A stretch of 49,834 nt of DNA from Purshia tridentata (lineage: Eukaryota; Streptophyta; Magnoliopsida; Rosales; Rosaceae): NCBI GenBank assembly GCA_003254885.1, contig QANT01004983.1:1-49834 (forward strand). Reading direction: 5' to 3'. Position 1 is the first letter of the stretch, and each line of letters begins with the position of its first letter. Below, piece by piece: positions 33,181 through 43,976 of this stretch. Under the pieces are notes generated by a model. It saw nothing but the letters and a program-made list of their open reading frames with translations, was not told the origin of the DNA and did no database searches. A program made the translations under genes and the position numbers.

Positions 33181-33629
33181 CAAGTACTTGTCTCACCTCA
33201 CCTCACCTCATAGATGCAACTGAAATTATGATTGGAAAGCATAGACTCAGGAAACAGGGAAAAACATTTACAAGATTCATATGCATTTCAAGTTTAGAGA
33301 AAAATCATTTGTCAGAGTATAAGAAATAAATATTAATAACGTGAGCAACAAAATTCTAGTCCACTTAAATGGAACTTTGCATCAAACAGAAGTCATGTTG
33401 GTAAAATAAGAATTCACATTGGTAGACTGGCCAACTTCATTCTCACGGTCAAAAAAAAAAAAAAAAAANAAAAAAAAAAAAAGCCATCTTAATGGTAGGA
33501 AATGATTATTTGTTTGTCAACATGCAAATGACATAATATTTTCACGCTTCCAATTGATACAACTTCATCTCACTAAATCTACATAAGTATTGGGTTGTGT
33601 AAACATCCTTTTCTTATCCCACTTATAAA

Positions 33630-34340
33630 TTTTGATGTGGACCTGATTGCCATCATAACTGCTCCGAAAAAAGCCTTAGAAAAAGGGGACAAGTTCTTTA
33701 GGTGCTATCATACCTGCTGTGTAGGTATAAGGAAATTCACAGTGCTAGCAGATCAGAAGAACAGAAGTCGGTTCTCGCCCTTCTATAATAGGGGGCAGTG
33801 CTACCTATAGAATGGGGAATCTTCATCCTCTCTTAAAGTCCTTTATTGATTTCAAGTCAGGAATAGAGCTGTGGCAAGCAATATAGATCTCTTCCCCCCC
33901 TTTTACTCTTTTAATATTATTACAATCTCTCGGAAGGAATAGTTTATTCCAATCCTATATCATTTGTTGATAGATAGGGCTGATAGCCCCCTGACAAGAG
34001 AGATCTTTAAGGATATTGTGGACAGAGCAGTTTACCTGTGCAAGGAGCCCCAACGAGGAAGGCGTCAGTGGTTTATCATTGGGTCCATAATGCTAATCCC
34101 TCTTTCTGTACTACTCCTACTCCTAGGGCGAGAAGAAGATAAGAAAACGCTAAACATTCTCTCCGAACTTGTTTATTCTAAAGGCTGCTCTCTCTCAGCT
34201 GAATTTTGGTCCAGCCTACTATGAGGACCCCGTATCCAGCAACCCAACCTTAAAAAGGGGCATAAAAACGCCTTGTCTAGATTGGAGCTATGAAGCTTAC
34301 CTTATTATTATGAAAAGGTAGTTTACTTGCTTACTTGTTA
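33630..34340. mobile_element. Probable organelle-derived insert (NUMT-like)
   Basis: This stretch is clearly less AT-rich than the flanks and has an abrupt change of style. It lacks poly-A/T tracts except CCCCCCCC and contains runs such as CCTACTATGAGGACCCCG, AGGAAGGCGTCAGTGG and GATAGCCCCCTGACAAGAGA that read like plant mitochondrial intergenic DNA. The open frame at 33964-34224 (86 aa) matches no family I know. The source is a guess from composition only. It lies in the likely 5' UTR intron of VPS55. Confidence 0.35.
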
Positions 34341-35276
34341 GGGTAAGGTAGTGACAACAATTCAAAGATATTTTTAATCAACAAGCACAAAGGAACAGAA
34401 AACTAGGTCAAAAAATGAAATTTGACACCAAAGAAAATAAATACAGTTAACAGTCACTGTCCAGGCTTTTTGTGGCAGCACTCTTTGTGCTTCTCACATC
34501 AAGTAGAGATTGAAATTCATCAAAGCCCCAAAACTACTCAAGGATTAGTAAAGAAAATGCTGGAGATTTTTGCAAGATCCGTGCATTCCTTTTTTTTGGA
34601 TAGGCAAAGAACTTGCAAAGATCTCACCATACGCATAATACAGTAAATTACCGAACCACTTAAATCATCCTCTCATGCCATGTATGCATGTGTGTGCCTT
34701 TGTCTTTGTCTTGTTTTTTGATTTCTTTCACAACAATCACAACTTATTACTTAAAGCACTTACGTGCATTCATTGCCTACCTCAAACATACCTGCATACA
34801 CATACATATAAAGTTCATTTACAAATGCATGATGCTCCTCAACGTCATACTCGCAATCAATGGATCAACGACCAGCATATACACAAATACACTTAGTTCT
34901 GATCTAATAAGTAGTTGAGGAACTAACTTACGTCATAACATCTAAACCTTTAAATTAGAAAAACCAGACCCAGTTGGGAACACTGTTATGTACTAACAAT
35001 TCATATAAACTACTTCAGCAAATAATTAATGAATTTGAGAGTTTATTACATTAATAATTCATGAATTACTATTACCCATCAAATTAATCCAAACCATCTC
35101 AATTTTACTTATAAAAGAAAAAGAACAGTAGTAAACTTACATAAGCTAACTAATTTTGTTCCAACAGCAAGTGGTTTCCAAATTCTACACTCTAACAACC
35201 TTAATTCTTCGTTTCCAAACAAGTTTAAATCTAATGAAAAAGATGAGTGCTTGATGAAGGTAAAGGAAGGTTTACC

Positions 35277-35484
35277 TGAGCCGAATTCGAGGTGAGAGCC
35301 CGAAACGTTTTTCTTCTTCCCCCGAAACGCTTGCGTTAGAAACGCGTTGCGGTGGGGGTGTTGGAGTTTCGATCGTGTGCTGCTGGGTGCTGCAAATTCT
35401 ATACAAGCAACATTGGGACGCCTTCCAGTGCAGACATTTACCATTACAGCTACGCGGCAGGGTGAGTCGGAGTATTTTATTCAT
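35277..35484 (-). promoter_or_regulatory. Likely VPS55 5' UTR exon
   Basis: GC-richer leader-like sequence ending at a strong donor CTCAG|GTAAAC on the minus strand. Overlapping short frames are open but unconvincing. Assignment to VPS55 rests on strand, distance (2.1 kb intron) and a matching acceptor before the VPS55 start. Confidence 0.5.
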
Positions 35485-36590
35485 TTATTATCAAAAAAAT
35501 AAAAACTAAATAAATAAAATATGAATGATACGATAGATTTGAGGTGCATCATGATTTATGGTCTACTGACTATGGATGTGAATGTTGAGATCCAGTGGGT
35601 CCCATTGGAAGTGTTTAATTATTTTGAGGGGATGATTAACGATGGTGATTCCATGAGATATTGAGATTAAAGTGATGGAGTGAAAGCCCATGGGAAAAGC
35701 AGTGGGTGTAGGAAGTAGGAAGTAATTAATTGAAAGTGGTATTTGGTTTGTGGTGTTGTGTTTGTGTATGAGTTTGAAGGGCTAGTGTAGCGGTCGGTCA
35801 AATCACACAAAACTCCCACAACCACAAGAACAAAAGCCACAAGGGCACCCAACACCCAAGTTGGGATGGGGAGTTTGTTCAAAAATAAGTTATAATTGTT
35901 CCCAAATTTTTCAATCAAGGACAATACTTTTCTCAATGAACATTTTTTAAGGTTTGCCAATACAAATAGCACCGACATTATACTGATGAAAAATCAATAC
36001 CGCTTGCATCAAATCATTTCAAATAAATAGCTGAAAATTTTGAGTGTAGGAACTATTTTTAGTGTGAGCGTCACTCTTTCCTTCTCCCACTAAGGTTATA
36101 AGCAGGCATTGACTTCTTGCATTGGCTTGGGAAAGTGTATGGTTATCATTTCCAAAATTGTAGAGCTCATATGTTGAGATCTCTTTTTCATTGACCCCAC
36201 ATGTTATCTTCTGGCGGTTCTTTGTTGTATGGTGAATTTTTGAGGTTCAAATAGTATGCCATGATAATTTGATATTTCTTGTTTGCAGGAGTTGGTGAAG
36301 AAATATTATGTATTTATAAGCTTTCCTACTTATCTATATCCATCTAGGTGAGAAAAAAGCTTGAACTTGAGGTTCCTGTCGATGAAGACGAGTTCATCTC
36401 ATTAATTGTATGCATTGCCTTCAATTGAGCAATAATGCAATAAGCTTTAACCATTTAGTCTCACACTGCATCAAACATGATGGTATTAAAAGTTTTCTAT
36501 CCAGTCCATTTCAATTCAATTCAATCCAATCCAAAGACTCAAATCCATTTTTTTAAGACTTATATGCACAAATACCCCTAATATTAAATT
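35485..36590. other. Intergenic, no gene recognised
   Basis: A minus-strand frame at 35667-35978 (103 aa) has one hydrophobic segment (WVLGALVAFVLVVVGVL) but no known motif. I treat it as unproven. The rest is AT-rich without features. Confidence 0.4.
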
Positions 36591-36591
36591 T

Positions 36592-37296
36592 TATTCTCAC
36601 TTCGTTCCCTTAAAATTAAATTTTTTCACTTTACTTTCTAATCTTTACAAATCACTCTCATAAGTCAAATTTCATCAGCTCCATCTATGAGTTCGTTAAA
36701 AAGTCTAACATAGCGCCTACATGGATGGACATTCTGGTAATTTATTGGCCAAATGGAGGCGAGTTGGACTAACACCATATCAAATGGGGGCCACATCAGA
36801 GTAAGAAAATTAAATTAAGAAACAAACAAAATAAAAAATACAAATAAAATAAAAACATCAAACTCACCCGTATCTTTACCTCAAAAATTAAGACTTGGAC
36901 ATCAAGGAGGAAGGAGAGGGAGAGAAAAAGAGAAAGAAAGAGAGGAAAAGGGAAGTTGCTGGCTGGTGGGAGAGGTTGCCGACATTGATGAAGCTAGAAG
37001 GAGAGGGTGGTGGCGGTGGTTGTGGTGGTGGGAGGTGGGGCTCGGATGGGGAAAAAGATGAAAGGCTTCAATTGGACAATGGTGGCCCACTTCAAGCTGA
37101 CATGGAGTCAATTTATCATGTTGTTAGTCACAGTCAACTCCAACAACCAGTAAAATACTAGAATACCCGTCCACATAAGGCCACGTTAAATTTTTAACTA
37201 AACTATTGAGTGACTTAACAGAACTTGCCTTATGGGAGTGATTATAAAGATCAAGTGAAAAAAATTTTAACTTTAAAGGAACAAAGTGAGAATGAA
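36592..37296. mobile_element. Long-TIR (Mutator-like, non-autonomous) element, about 700 bp
   Basis: The left arm (36592-~36750) and right arm (~37145-37296) are imperfect reverse complements over about 150 bases. The outer part pairs ATTCTCACTTCGTTCC with the complement of GGAACAAAGTGAGAAT. Matches continue through CACTCTCATAAG and to GACATTCTGGTAATTTATTGG. Arms this long suggest the MULE type. The centre (36895-37161) holds a GA-rich open frame of 88 aa with a Gly-rich run, compositionally unlike the arms. No transposase was found, and the target duplication was not resolved. Confidence 0.65.
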
Positions 37297-37299
37297 AGT

Positions 37300-38370
37300 C
37301 ACTTTCAGGAAGTATTGAATAAGGCTGTTTTTAAATCCAATTTAATCAAATAACCAGGCTTTACAATACCACTAAATTTTAATTACAGTTTCACCCTATT
37401 AGAAATGATACACCGTGCATAATTCTGCAGACTGCATTCTTCATAAATCTTGCATATTGTTGCTCCGATCCATAAACCACCATTCCTCAGGCAAAAATGC
37501 AACATCTCCATTTGATACCTGAGCCTGAACCACTATTGTAGCAATCTAGCAGATTCAAGATTTGAGTCCTTAGTGCTCAATTCGATTTCCTGCATTAAGC
37601 ATTGAAGGGCATAATAGTTTGATAATTGATACAACAGACTTTGATTGCATTTAGAACCTTGGCACATTTCCATACATTTCAGAACTTTCATAAATGACAA
37701 CCCACCATCATCATTCCCATCCACCTCAGTTTTTTTCCCCTCCCCCTCCCCGGGAGATTACCATAACCACCCACCTCCCTCTATTTTCTCATCACCACCA
37801 CACCCAAACATAAAGCTCACACTTTTTCACTCTCCTCCACTTTCCACCACTACACTAAATTGTTCACTGTCTGCACTTGGGAACCAAAGACCAATAGTCA
37901 TAGTCTTAAGCAACATCACCACAAAAATGGTCAGTGATTCAGGTTCATCAACAGACCTGGCGGGTGATTCTCTCTCTACCTTTTGTCTGGGTAGTGAAAC
38001 CGAATGAGTGGAAGAGACATTAATGGAGAAAAGAGGGAGATGGAATATCACAAAGGGAGGTCCAAAGCTTGAGGGGCTATACCATAACTTCATAAATAAA
38101 TTATGTTGTGACATTCGTTAATTACGTGATAATTTTTTGGCACAACGCGCCATCCTCATGTGACAATCATGTGCACTTTGTATTTGTTGCTGAGAACTAA
38201 TAGAAGAAGTTATTTGAGTTCAGGGGAGCATGGGTTGGTTGTAAAGTTTAGAAGAGAGATCAAAACTGAGCTCAAAGTGTGGAGGATAATGTGATATTTT
38301 CCCTATTTTATTAATAGGAAGCTTGAAGACTTTTAAATTTATATGACAACTAACAGAAATTATACATATA
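37300..38370. other. Intergenic with an unexplained open frame
   Basis: A plus-strand frame at 37645-38007 (120 aa) is Ser/Pro-rich and ends VSDSGSSTDLAGDSLSTFCL-G. It overlaps an open antisense frame (37827-38114). No domain was recognised and no splice partners seen. It could be a captured gene fragment or chance. Confidence 0.3.
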
Positions 38371-38373
38371 TGA

Positions 38374-38526
38374 GTTATTCTCCAATAAGATCCTTAAATA
38401 AGGACCTGTTTTTCAAAATTTAGATGAATGGTTGAAATGTATTGAGATGCATCTCACCTACTGTGTATTTTACCCAACCATATCTGATCTAACAGTTGAG
38501 AAACAAGTATCTTAATAGAGAATAAC
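38374..38526. mobile_element. MITE, 153 bp
   Basis: Terminal inverted repeats GTTATTCTCCAATAAGATCC on the left and, read inward from the right, GTTATTCTCTATTAAGATAC. The flanks share TATACATAT (left) and ATATACATAT (right), a possible target duplication. There is no coding capacity. Confidence 0.75.
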
Positions 38527-39487
38527 AATATACATATAACAAACACAATAAGAAGAATGTATGAATATTGCAAGAAAGTTTCTATGCCTCAAAACACTCA
38601 GACTATAAATTTTCATCTGATTTTTATATATGCAAACGATGGTTCAACCCTGCTTGAACTGTAAATTGCTCATTATCAAAATCAATTGAAAATTTTATCG
38701 GGGCCATTTTCACCAATGCTGCACAGAGCATCAGTGTATAGTAGCCACAAACCACAACACCCCAATTTACATAACTTTAGATAGAGCATGAAGCAAATCA
38801 CCCCAAGCCAACAAAAGGTGCATTAGCAGTTGAACAGAAATTACTAGAAATGGGAATTGTTCAAACCAGTTGATATGATCAGTTATAGAGGGCCAGGTGT
38901 ATGATTAAATGAAGATCACCACGTTCTGTTTCCTTTAAACTTTAACATATTTCTGTCTTCTGTTCACTTTAACTATTCGAGAAAGAATCAAAAAATTTCT
39001 CATTGGTGCAGTCACTGGAATTTCATTGTATATGACTAATAAAAAATCTCAAATGTTCCGTGATTTAGTGATTTAAAATTCTTACCAATGCACTAGTTTC
39101 AAGTTTCTAAGACTATCATGGTATCCCCACTAACTCATCAGTGTTTTGTCTTTATTTTTTTCAACTTTTCTTATGTAAACCCCACAGGGTATTTCTCTCA
39201 ACCTTTATGTAGCTTTTGACCTAAATAAATGTGCCTAAGCTGGTTTTCATTGGGACGATTATGTCACCTACAAATGTCAATGTAATTATAGTATGAAAAT
39301 TACAACTTTCACTTTATAATCAGAAACAGCAAATGTTAATGTAATTATAGTATGAAAATTTCATTTGAATCAAACACAGGCGTCTCAACTTCAATGGAAA
39401 AAACAAAGAATCAATGACTCATCAAAAATACCTCCTAAATGAAACCTGCATATCCAAAGCCAAATTGATAATCTTCCATTGCTTCAT
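38527..39487. other. Intergenic, no gene recognised
   Basis: Includes the MAMYB 3' flank. The phrase AATGTAATTATAGTATGAAA occurs twice (about 39279 and 39338), a short direct duplication. Otherwise featureless. Confidence 0.5.
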
Positions 39488-40456
39488 CTACTCTTCCGTA
39501 GAAGCCTTGGCACTCCGGAAACCCTTCTTCAACTCAGTAACTCTCTTCATACAAGCCGCCTTCGTCTTCCCCGGCACAGCAGCCGCAATCTTCTCCCACC
39601 TCATCGACACGTCCTTCGGAAATGCCTTCAAGGCATTAAGCAATGCAATGTCTTCAGTAGCAGTCCAACCAACCCCACCATTACTCTCTTTCTTGTTCTC
39701 ACCATTATCCACCACTTGCTCATCACCCAATTCTTGATTCCCACTCTCAGCTTTCTTCTCATTGGGCTTACGCTTCTTCAAAAACTGCGCATATGAGTCC
39801 GAATCATCCACTTTCTTCTCTCCCAATTCTTTGGCCTTCTTGATCACACTCTCCACCTTATGCCTTCCACGAAATGCCTCGGAGATAACCTCCCACCGCC
39901 TTGGCTTTCCGACCGGGTGCTTCAGCAGCTGTTTCTTCAAAACCTCAACATCCTCATCAACCCATTCCTTCTCCTCTTCAAAAACCACAGCCCCATTTCC
40001 ATTATCCTTGCAAGCCCCACTCTTTTTCACTTCTCTCACGGACCCATTAAACGTTTCGGTCACCGGCACCGAATCTGTGCCGAATTCATCAAATCGACGC
40101 GGTTTCGTTCTCTTTTGAGACACCCTCTTTTTCGATTCATCCTCTACTTGGCTTGTAATCTCGGGGAGGTCAAGGACTGGGCCGTGACCGACGCGGATGT
40201 CACCGCCGGTGACGGAACCAGGAGCGAAGGGGCCGAGGAGGAGGGAGAGAGCGACCCAAATGAGAAGTGATTTGTAGGGTTCAGATTGGAGGAAGAAGAA
40301 GGAGAGACCCAGTAATAGAAATGAGACTGAGATGGTGAAGAAAATGAAGGGTTTGTTCAGATTCTTGTAATGAGGTTCTGGGTCTGTAACTGAAGAACCT
40401 GCTGCTTTGGATTGGAAGAGGAACCTCGGCCTCGCGTCCTCGTCCAAAAACTCCAT
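39488..40456 (-). CDS. MAMYB: Membrane-anchored MYB-type transcription factor (MAMYB)
   Basis: Single-exon gene encoding 322 aa, like Arabidopsis MAMYB (At5g45420), an ER-anchored MYB linked to root-hair growth. After a short N-terminus come two hydrophobic segments, about 37-56 and 63-78 (LLIWVALSLLLGPFAP). A charged linker with KKRVSQKRTKPRR (a possible nuclear-localisation stretch near 109-121) follows. The first SANT/MYB-like repeat is at about 165-212 (EWVDEDVEVLKKQLLKHPVG, KPRRWEVISEAF) and the second at about 262-314 (VGWTATEDIALLNALKAFP, RWEKIAAAVPGKTKAAC). The paired repeats resemble the ZRF1/DnaJC2 SANT pair. The gene is head to head with the PPR gene, with about 200 bp between starts. 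Complete. Confidence 0.93.
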   Translation of the reverse strand: MEFLDEDARPRFLFQSKAAGSSVTDPEPHYKNLNKPFIFFTISVSFLLLGLSFFFLQSEPYKSLLIWVALSLLLGPFAPGSVTGGDIRVGHGPVLDLPEITSQVEDESKKRVSQKRTKPRRFDEFGTDSVPVTETFNGSVREVKKSGACKDNGNGAVVFEEEKEWVDEDVEVLKKQLLKHPVGKPRRWEVISEAFRGRHKVESVIKKAKELGEKKVDDSDSYAQFLKKRKPNEKKAESGNQELGDEQVVDNGENKKESNGGVGWTATEDIALLNALKAFPKDVSMRWEKIAAAVPGKTKAACMKRVTELKKGFRSAKASTEE

Positions 40457-40658
40457 TTTTGAGCCGGGTCTGGATCTCGGTGGCTAGCTAATAGGTAGAC
40501 AGAGCTTCATTTATAGGTCATTGTAGGTTCCAAAGTCAGATCTGACGGCGTCGTTTGGGTGACTTGGGCTTAACTCAAAGTTATATAACGTGGGGATCTT
40601 TATATTTATATTTTTAAGCAAAAGCCTTCATAAACTGTCATTTTTCGAAAACCGGTTA
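40457..40658. promoter_or_regulatory. Compact divergent promoter, MAMYB / PPR
   Basis: Only 202 bp separate the two start codons. The stretch contains GACGGCGTCGTTT (40543-40555) and a TGGGCTTAA site-II-like motif near 40565. Both 5' leaders must fit here, so regulatory sequence is shared or overlaps the leaders. Confidence 0.55.
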
Positions 40659-42890
40659 ATGCGCGCCTCACTTTACAGAACCCTCCATTTAACTCTCTCA
40701 GAAACCTCAATCAGACCTCGGTTCTTTAACTTCTACGGCAGATGTTATAAGACCCAGATTGCAATTTCAAGAACCCACTATGAAAAACTCACTTCTGATG
40801 ATTCACTGCTTCTTTATTGTCTCTCCAATAATCTACTTCAAGAGGCACGTAAACTGCTCGAGGAATCGCCTGTGAGAAATAGCCATGGCCGTGTTGTTCA
40901 TTGGACGTCTTTACTCACAAAGTACTCGAGAATTGGTTGGGTCGATGAGGCTCGTAAGCTCTTTGAGATCATGCCCCAGAGGAACCTTGTTACTTATAAT
41001 GCAATGTTGTCAGCATATGTGCAATCTGGGAGGTTGGCTGCGGGTTGCCAATTTTTTGTGGAGATGCCAAAGAGAAATGTTGTCTCGTGGACTTCGATGC
41101 TCTGCGGGTTCATGGATGCAGGCATGATTGATGAGGCGAGGGAATTGTTTGATGCAATGCCGGAGAGGAACAATGTTTCTTGGAATTCAATGATTGCTGG
41201 GTTGATTAGGAATGGGGATTTGGAGGGAGCAAGACAGACATTTGACCGAATGCAGCAGAAGAATATTGTTTCTTGGAATGCTATGATATCCGGCTATGCT
41301 GAGAATTGTAGAATGGATGAAGCGAGAGTTTTATTTGATAAGATGTCATCTAGAAATGTGATTACTTGGACTAGCATGATATCCGGTTACTGTAGGTCCG
41401 GCAATGTGGATGAAGGGTATTCTTTATTTCAAAAAATGCCTGAGAAGAATGTTGTTTCTTGGACAGCCATGATTGGTGGGTTTGCTTGGAATGGCTTCTA
41501 TAAAGAAGCACTATTGCTATTTCTTGAATTGAAGGGGAACTATGACACCAAACCAAATGGACAGACCTTCATATCGCTTGTGTATGCTTGTGCTGGTATT
41601 GGTTTTCCTCATCTTGGCAAGCAACTACATTCTCAGGTGATTGTCAACGGTTGGGATCGTGATGATTATGATGGCAGATTATCAAAGAGCCTCATTCACA
41701 TGTACTCAGCATTTGGTATCATGGATATTGCATACTTTATTTTTAACAAGCACTCAAATAGTTGTACTGCTCAGTCTTGCAATTTTATGATTAACGGTTA
41801 CATACAGATTGGGCAGCTAGAACAGGCCCAAAATTTCTTTGACAAAGCACCAGTCCGAGACAAGATCTCTTGGACATCTATGATGACTGGGTATTTTAGT
41901 GTTGGGCAAGTAGCGAAGGCTTGTTATCTGTTCCAAATCCTGCCAGATAGGGATGCAATTGCATGGACAGCGATGATTTCCGGGCACATCCAAAATGAGC
42001 TTTTTGCAGAAGCTATCAATTTCTTTTCACAAATGCAGTCAGAAGGTTTTTTGCCTCTAAATTCAACATATTCAGTGCTTCTTGGTGCTGCGGGTGCAAT
42101 GACATATCTTGATCCTGGGAGACAGCTCCATAGCCTGCTGATAAAGACTCAATATGAATTTGACTTGTTTATTAACAACTCACTGATATCAATGTATGCC
42201 AAATGTGGGGAGATAGATGATGCTTACCGTACATTCTTACACATGAGTTTCCAGGATTTGATTTCTTGGAATTCCATGATCGTGGGGTTTTCAGACCACG
42301 GGCATGCAAATGAAACTCTGAAGATCTTTGAAGCCATGGTGGAATCTGGGACTCGCCCAAATTCTGTAACTTTCTTGGGCATCCTATCAGCATGTAGCCA
42401 TGCGGGGCTTGTCCATAGAGGGTGGGAGTTTTTTAATGCCATGAGTGATGTTTATGCAATTCAACCAGCTTTGGAGCATTACATTTGCATGATTAATCTT
42501 TTGGGCAGAGCTGGGAAGGCAAAGGAGGCACAAGAATTTGTTTCAAGGCTACCTTTTAAACCAGACCATGCTGTTTTGGGTGCATTGCTTGGTATATGTG
42601 GGTTTGGTGAAACAAATGTTGAGGTTGCTAGATATGCAGCCAAACAACTCCTGGAGCTGGACCCTTTAAATGCACCAGCCCATGTGGTGCTTTGTAATAT
42701 ATATGCTGCAAATGGCCAGCATACTGAGGAAAAGATGCTGAGGAGGGAGATGGGATTGAAAGGCGTGAGAAAGGTTCCTGGATGCAGTTGGATTCTGCTG
42801 CAAGGGAAGGTTAATGTATTCCTCTCGGGAGATAAACTAAACCCAGAAATGGATGAGATGCTATCACTTGTATTTGGCACCTTTGGTTAA
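40659..42890 (+). CDS. PLS/E-class pentatricopeptide repeat protein, mitochondrial type
   Basis: RNA-binding PPR protein, intronless, closest to Arabidopsis At1g32415 as I recall it. The frame opens at 40590, but I take the Met at 40659 (MRASLYRTLHLTLSE), whose Arg/Ser/Thr-rich, acid-poor start looks like a mitochondrial presequence; this gives 743 aa. From about residue 70 a long run of about 31-residue S-type repeats (V-W-x-M-I-x-GY... DEAR-LFD-MP-RN) gives way to P-L-S triplets (KPNGQTFISL-YACAG, LGKQLHSQV, SLIHMYS). Then come the E and E+ type motifs (PGCSWILLQGKVNVFLSGD). There is no DYW domain, so any C-to-U editing would need a partner deaminase. It is head to head with MAMYB. Confidence 0.93.
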   Translation: MRASLYRTLHLTLSETSIRPRFFNFYGRCYKTQIAISRTHYEKLTSDDSLLLYCLSNNLLQEARKLLEESPVRNSHGRVVHWTSLLTKYSRIGWVDEARKLFEIMPQRNLVTYNAMLSAYVQSGRLAAGCQFFVEMPKRNVVSWTSMLCGFMDAGMIDEARELFDAMPERNNVSWNSMIAGLIRNGDLEGARQTFDRMQQKNIVSWNAMISGYAENCRMDEARVLFDKMSSRNVITWTSMISGYCRSGNVDEGYSLFQKMPEKNVVSWTAMIGGFAWNGFYKEALLLFLELKGNYDTKPNGQTFISLVYACAGIGFPHLGKQLHSQVIVNGWDRDDYDGRLSKSLIHMYSAFGIMDIAYFIFNKHSNSCTAQSCNFMINGYIQIGQLEQAQNFFDKAPVRDKISWTSMMTGYFSVGQVAKACYLFQILPDRDAIAWTAMISGHIQNELFAEAINFFSQMQSEGFLPLNSTYSVLLGAAGAMTYLDPGRQLHSLLIKTQYEFDLFINNSLISMYAKCGEIDDAYRTFLHMSFQDLISWNSMIVGFSDHGHANETLKIFEAMVESGTRPNSVTFLGILSACSHAGLVHRGWEFFNAMSDVYAIQPALEHYICMINLLGRAGKAKEAQEFVSRLPFKPDHAVLGALLGICGFGETNVEVARYAAKQLLELDPLNAPAHVVLCNIYAANGQHTEEKMLRREMGLKGVRKVPGCSWILLQGKVNVFLSGDKLNPEMDEMLSLVFGTFG

Positions 42891-43976
42891 TCATAAAATG
42901 AGTATCAGTGCGTAAAGAGTTGCATACTGTACAGAGCCTACTTGGCTGCATCAGCGCATCTGCATTATATTAGAGGATAGTAAAATTCTACTTATGCTAG
43001 AAAGCACATCTATGACTTCACAAGTACTTGTTAATTAGAATTGGAATCAATTCATGCTCCAGATTTTTCCTTTATGTTGGACCAAGTCGTGGGATATATA
43101 TGTGTCACATGTATTCAAAGCAGAAATTAATGTATAGTTGGACAGAACGTGGAGTGGTCAGAAATATATGTATGTTTAGACAGTACTTGGGGTAGCTCTT
43201 CAGTGGAATATTAATTTCTCCAATGGCATATAGTTAAAGAGGTTCGTTTGGTGCAACTCTTTGACCTTTTTTTGCATCTATTTTAAATCATGACTTCCTG
43301 AGTCTTTTATATGTCAAAACTGTGTGATGAGCCTTTACATTTTGATCATATTTTGTGGTAAGAAAGTTGGATGTATGGACCCTTTTGAACTTTCTTTGAA
43401 ATAGGGAAGTTTCAAATTTCCACATGGGAACTTTGTCAGTATTCTCATAGCAGAGTAATAGAAACAGATGCCCGAGTCTTTTACTCTTAGAAGTCTTTGT
43501 CGGCCATGTGAGCTTTGCACTGTTTTTTGATTTGAACCAATTATGTGACTGGAAATCTCAAGAAGTGAGGTAGATAGGTAATAAGCAGACATGTATTAAA
43601 TCCCCACAATGTGAAATGACAAATATTTTAAATATCTGCAGAAAATTCAAATCTTCAATAAGATACTTGGACCATTTTGGGTTAACAATACAATGAATCA
43701 CACTAAGAATTTGTTCCTTTCGGGTTAACAATACAATGAAGCAGAACATAACAAAAGAAATGCATGATTTTGAAAAATAGCAGGAAGTCATTGTATTATG
43801 TGAATTTGGGTCAACATTACAATGATTACAGTAAGGAATTCTGCTAAATGCTAATCCTCTTATTCAAGCATATTACTATTTGCAAAGGACATATAAAATT
43901 AAATGACCTTATTCTATTCTTTAACTAATTAATAAAATAGATAATAGAATATCTGTTCGCAAGCATGTCAATGTAA
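42891..43976. other. Convergent 3' flanks of PPR and expansin-like genes
   Basis: Both neighbours end here. GGGTTAACAATACAATGAA occurs at about 43679 and 43724, and a variant (GGGTCAACATTACAATGAT) near 43808, making a small three-copy repeat. No gene was seen. Confidence 0.5.

Noticed and set aside
33181-33215. CTCAC pentanucleotide repeat as a CRISPR-like or regulatory array
   Set aside because: Only three or four units in a leader; simple sequence, not an array.
35667-35978. 103-aa minus frame with one hydrophobic segment
   Set aside because: No splice partners, no motif, and AT-rich composition like noncoding flanks.
36902-37111. His/Ser/Pro-rich minus frame
   Set aside because: Antisense of the GA-rich tract within the TIR element; low complexity.
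39762-40270. Two plus-strand frames of 118 and 136 aa
   Set aside because: Shadows of the MAMYB coding sequence on the other strand.
40590-40658. 23-residue N-terminal extension of the PPR protein
   Set aside because: Hydrophobic AT-rich stretch in the short divergent promoter; the internal Met gives a better organelle presequence.
42479-42880. 133-aa minus frame
   Set aside because: Antisense shadow of the PPR gene.
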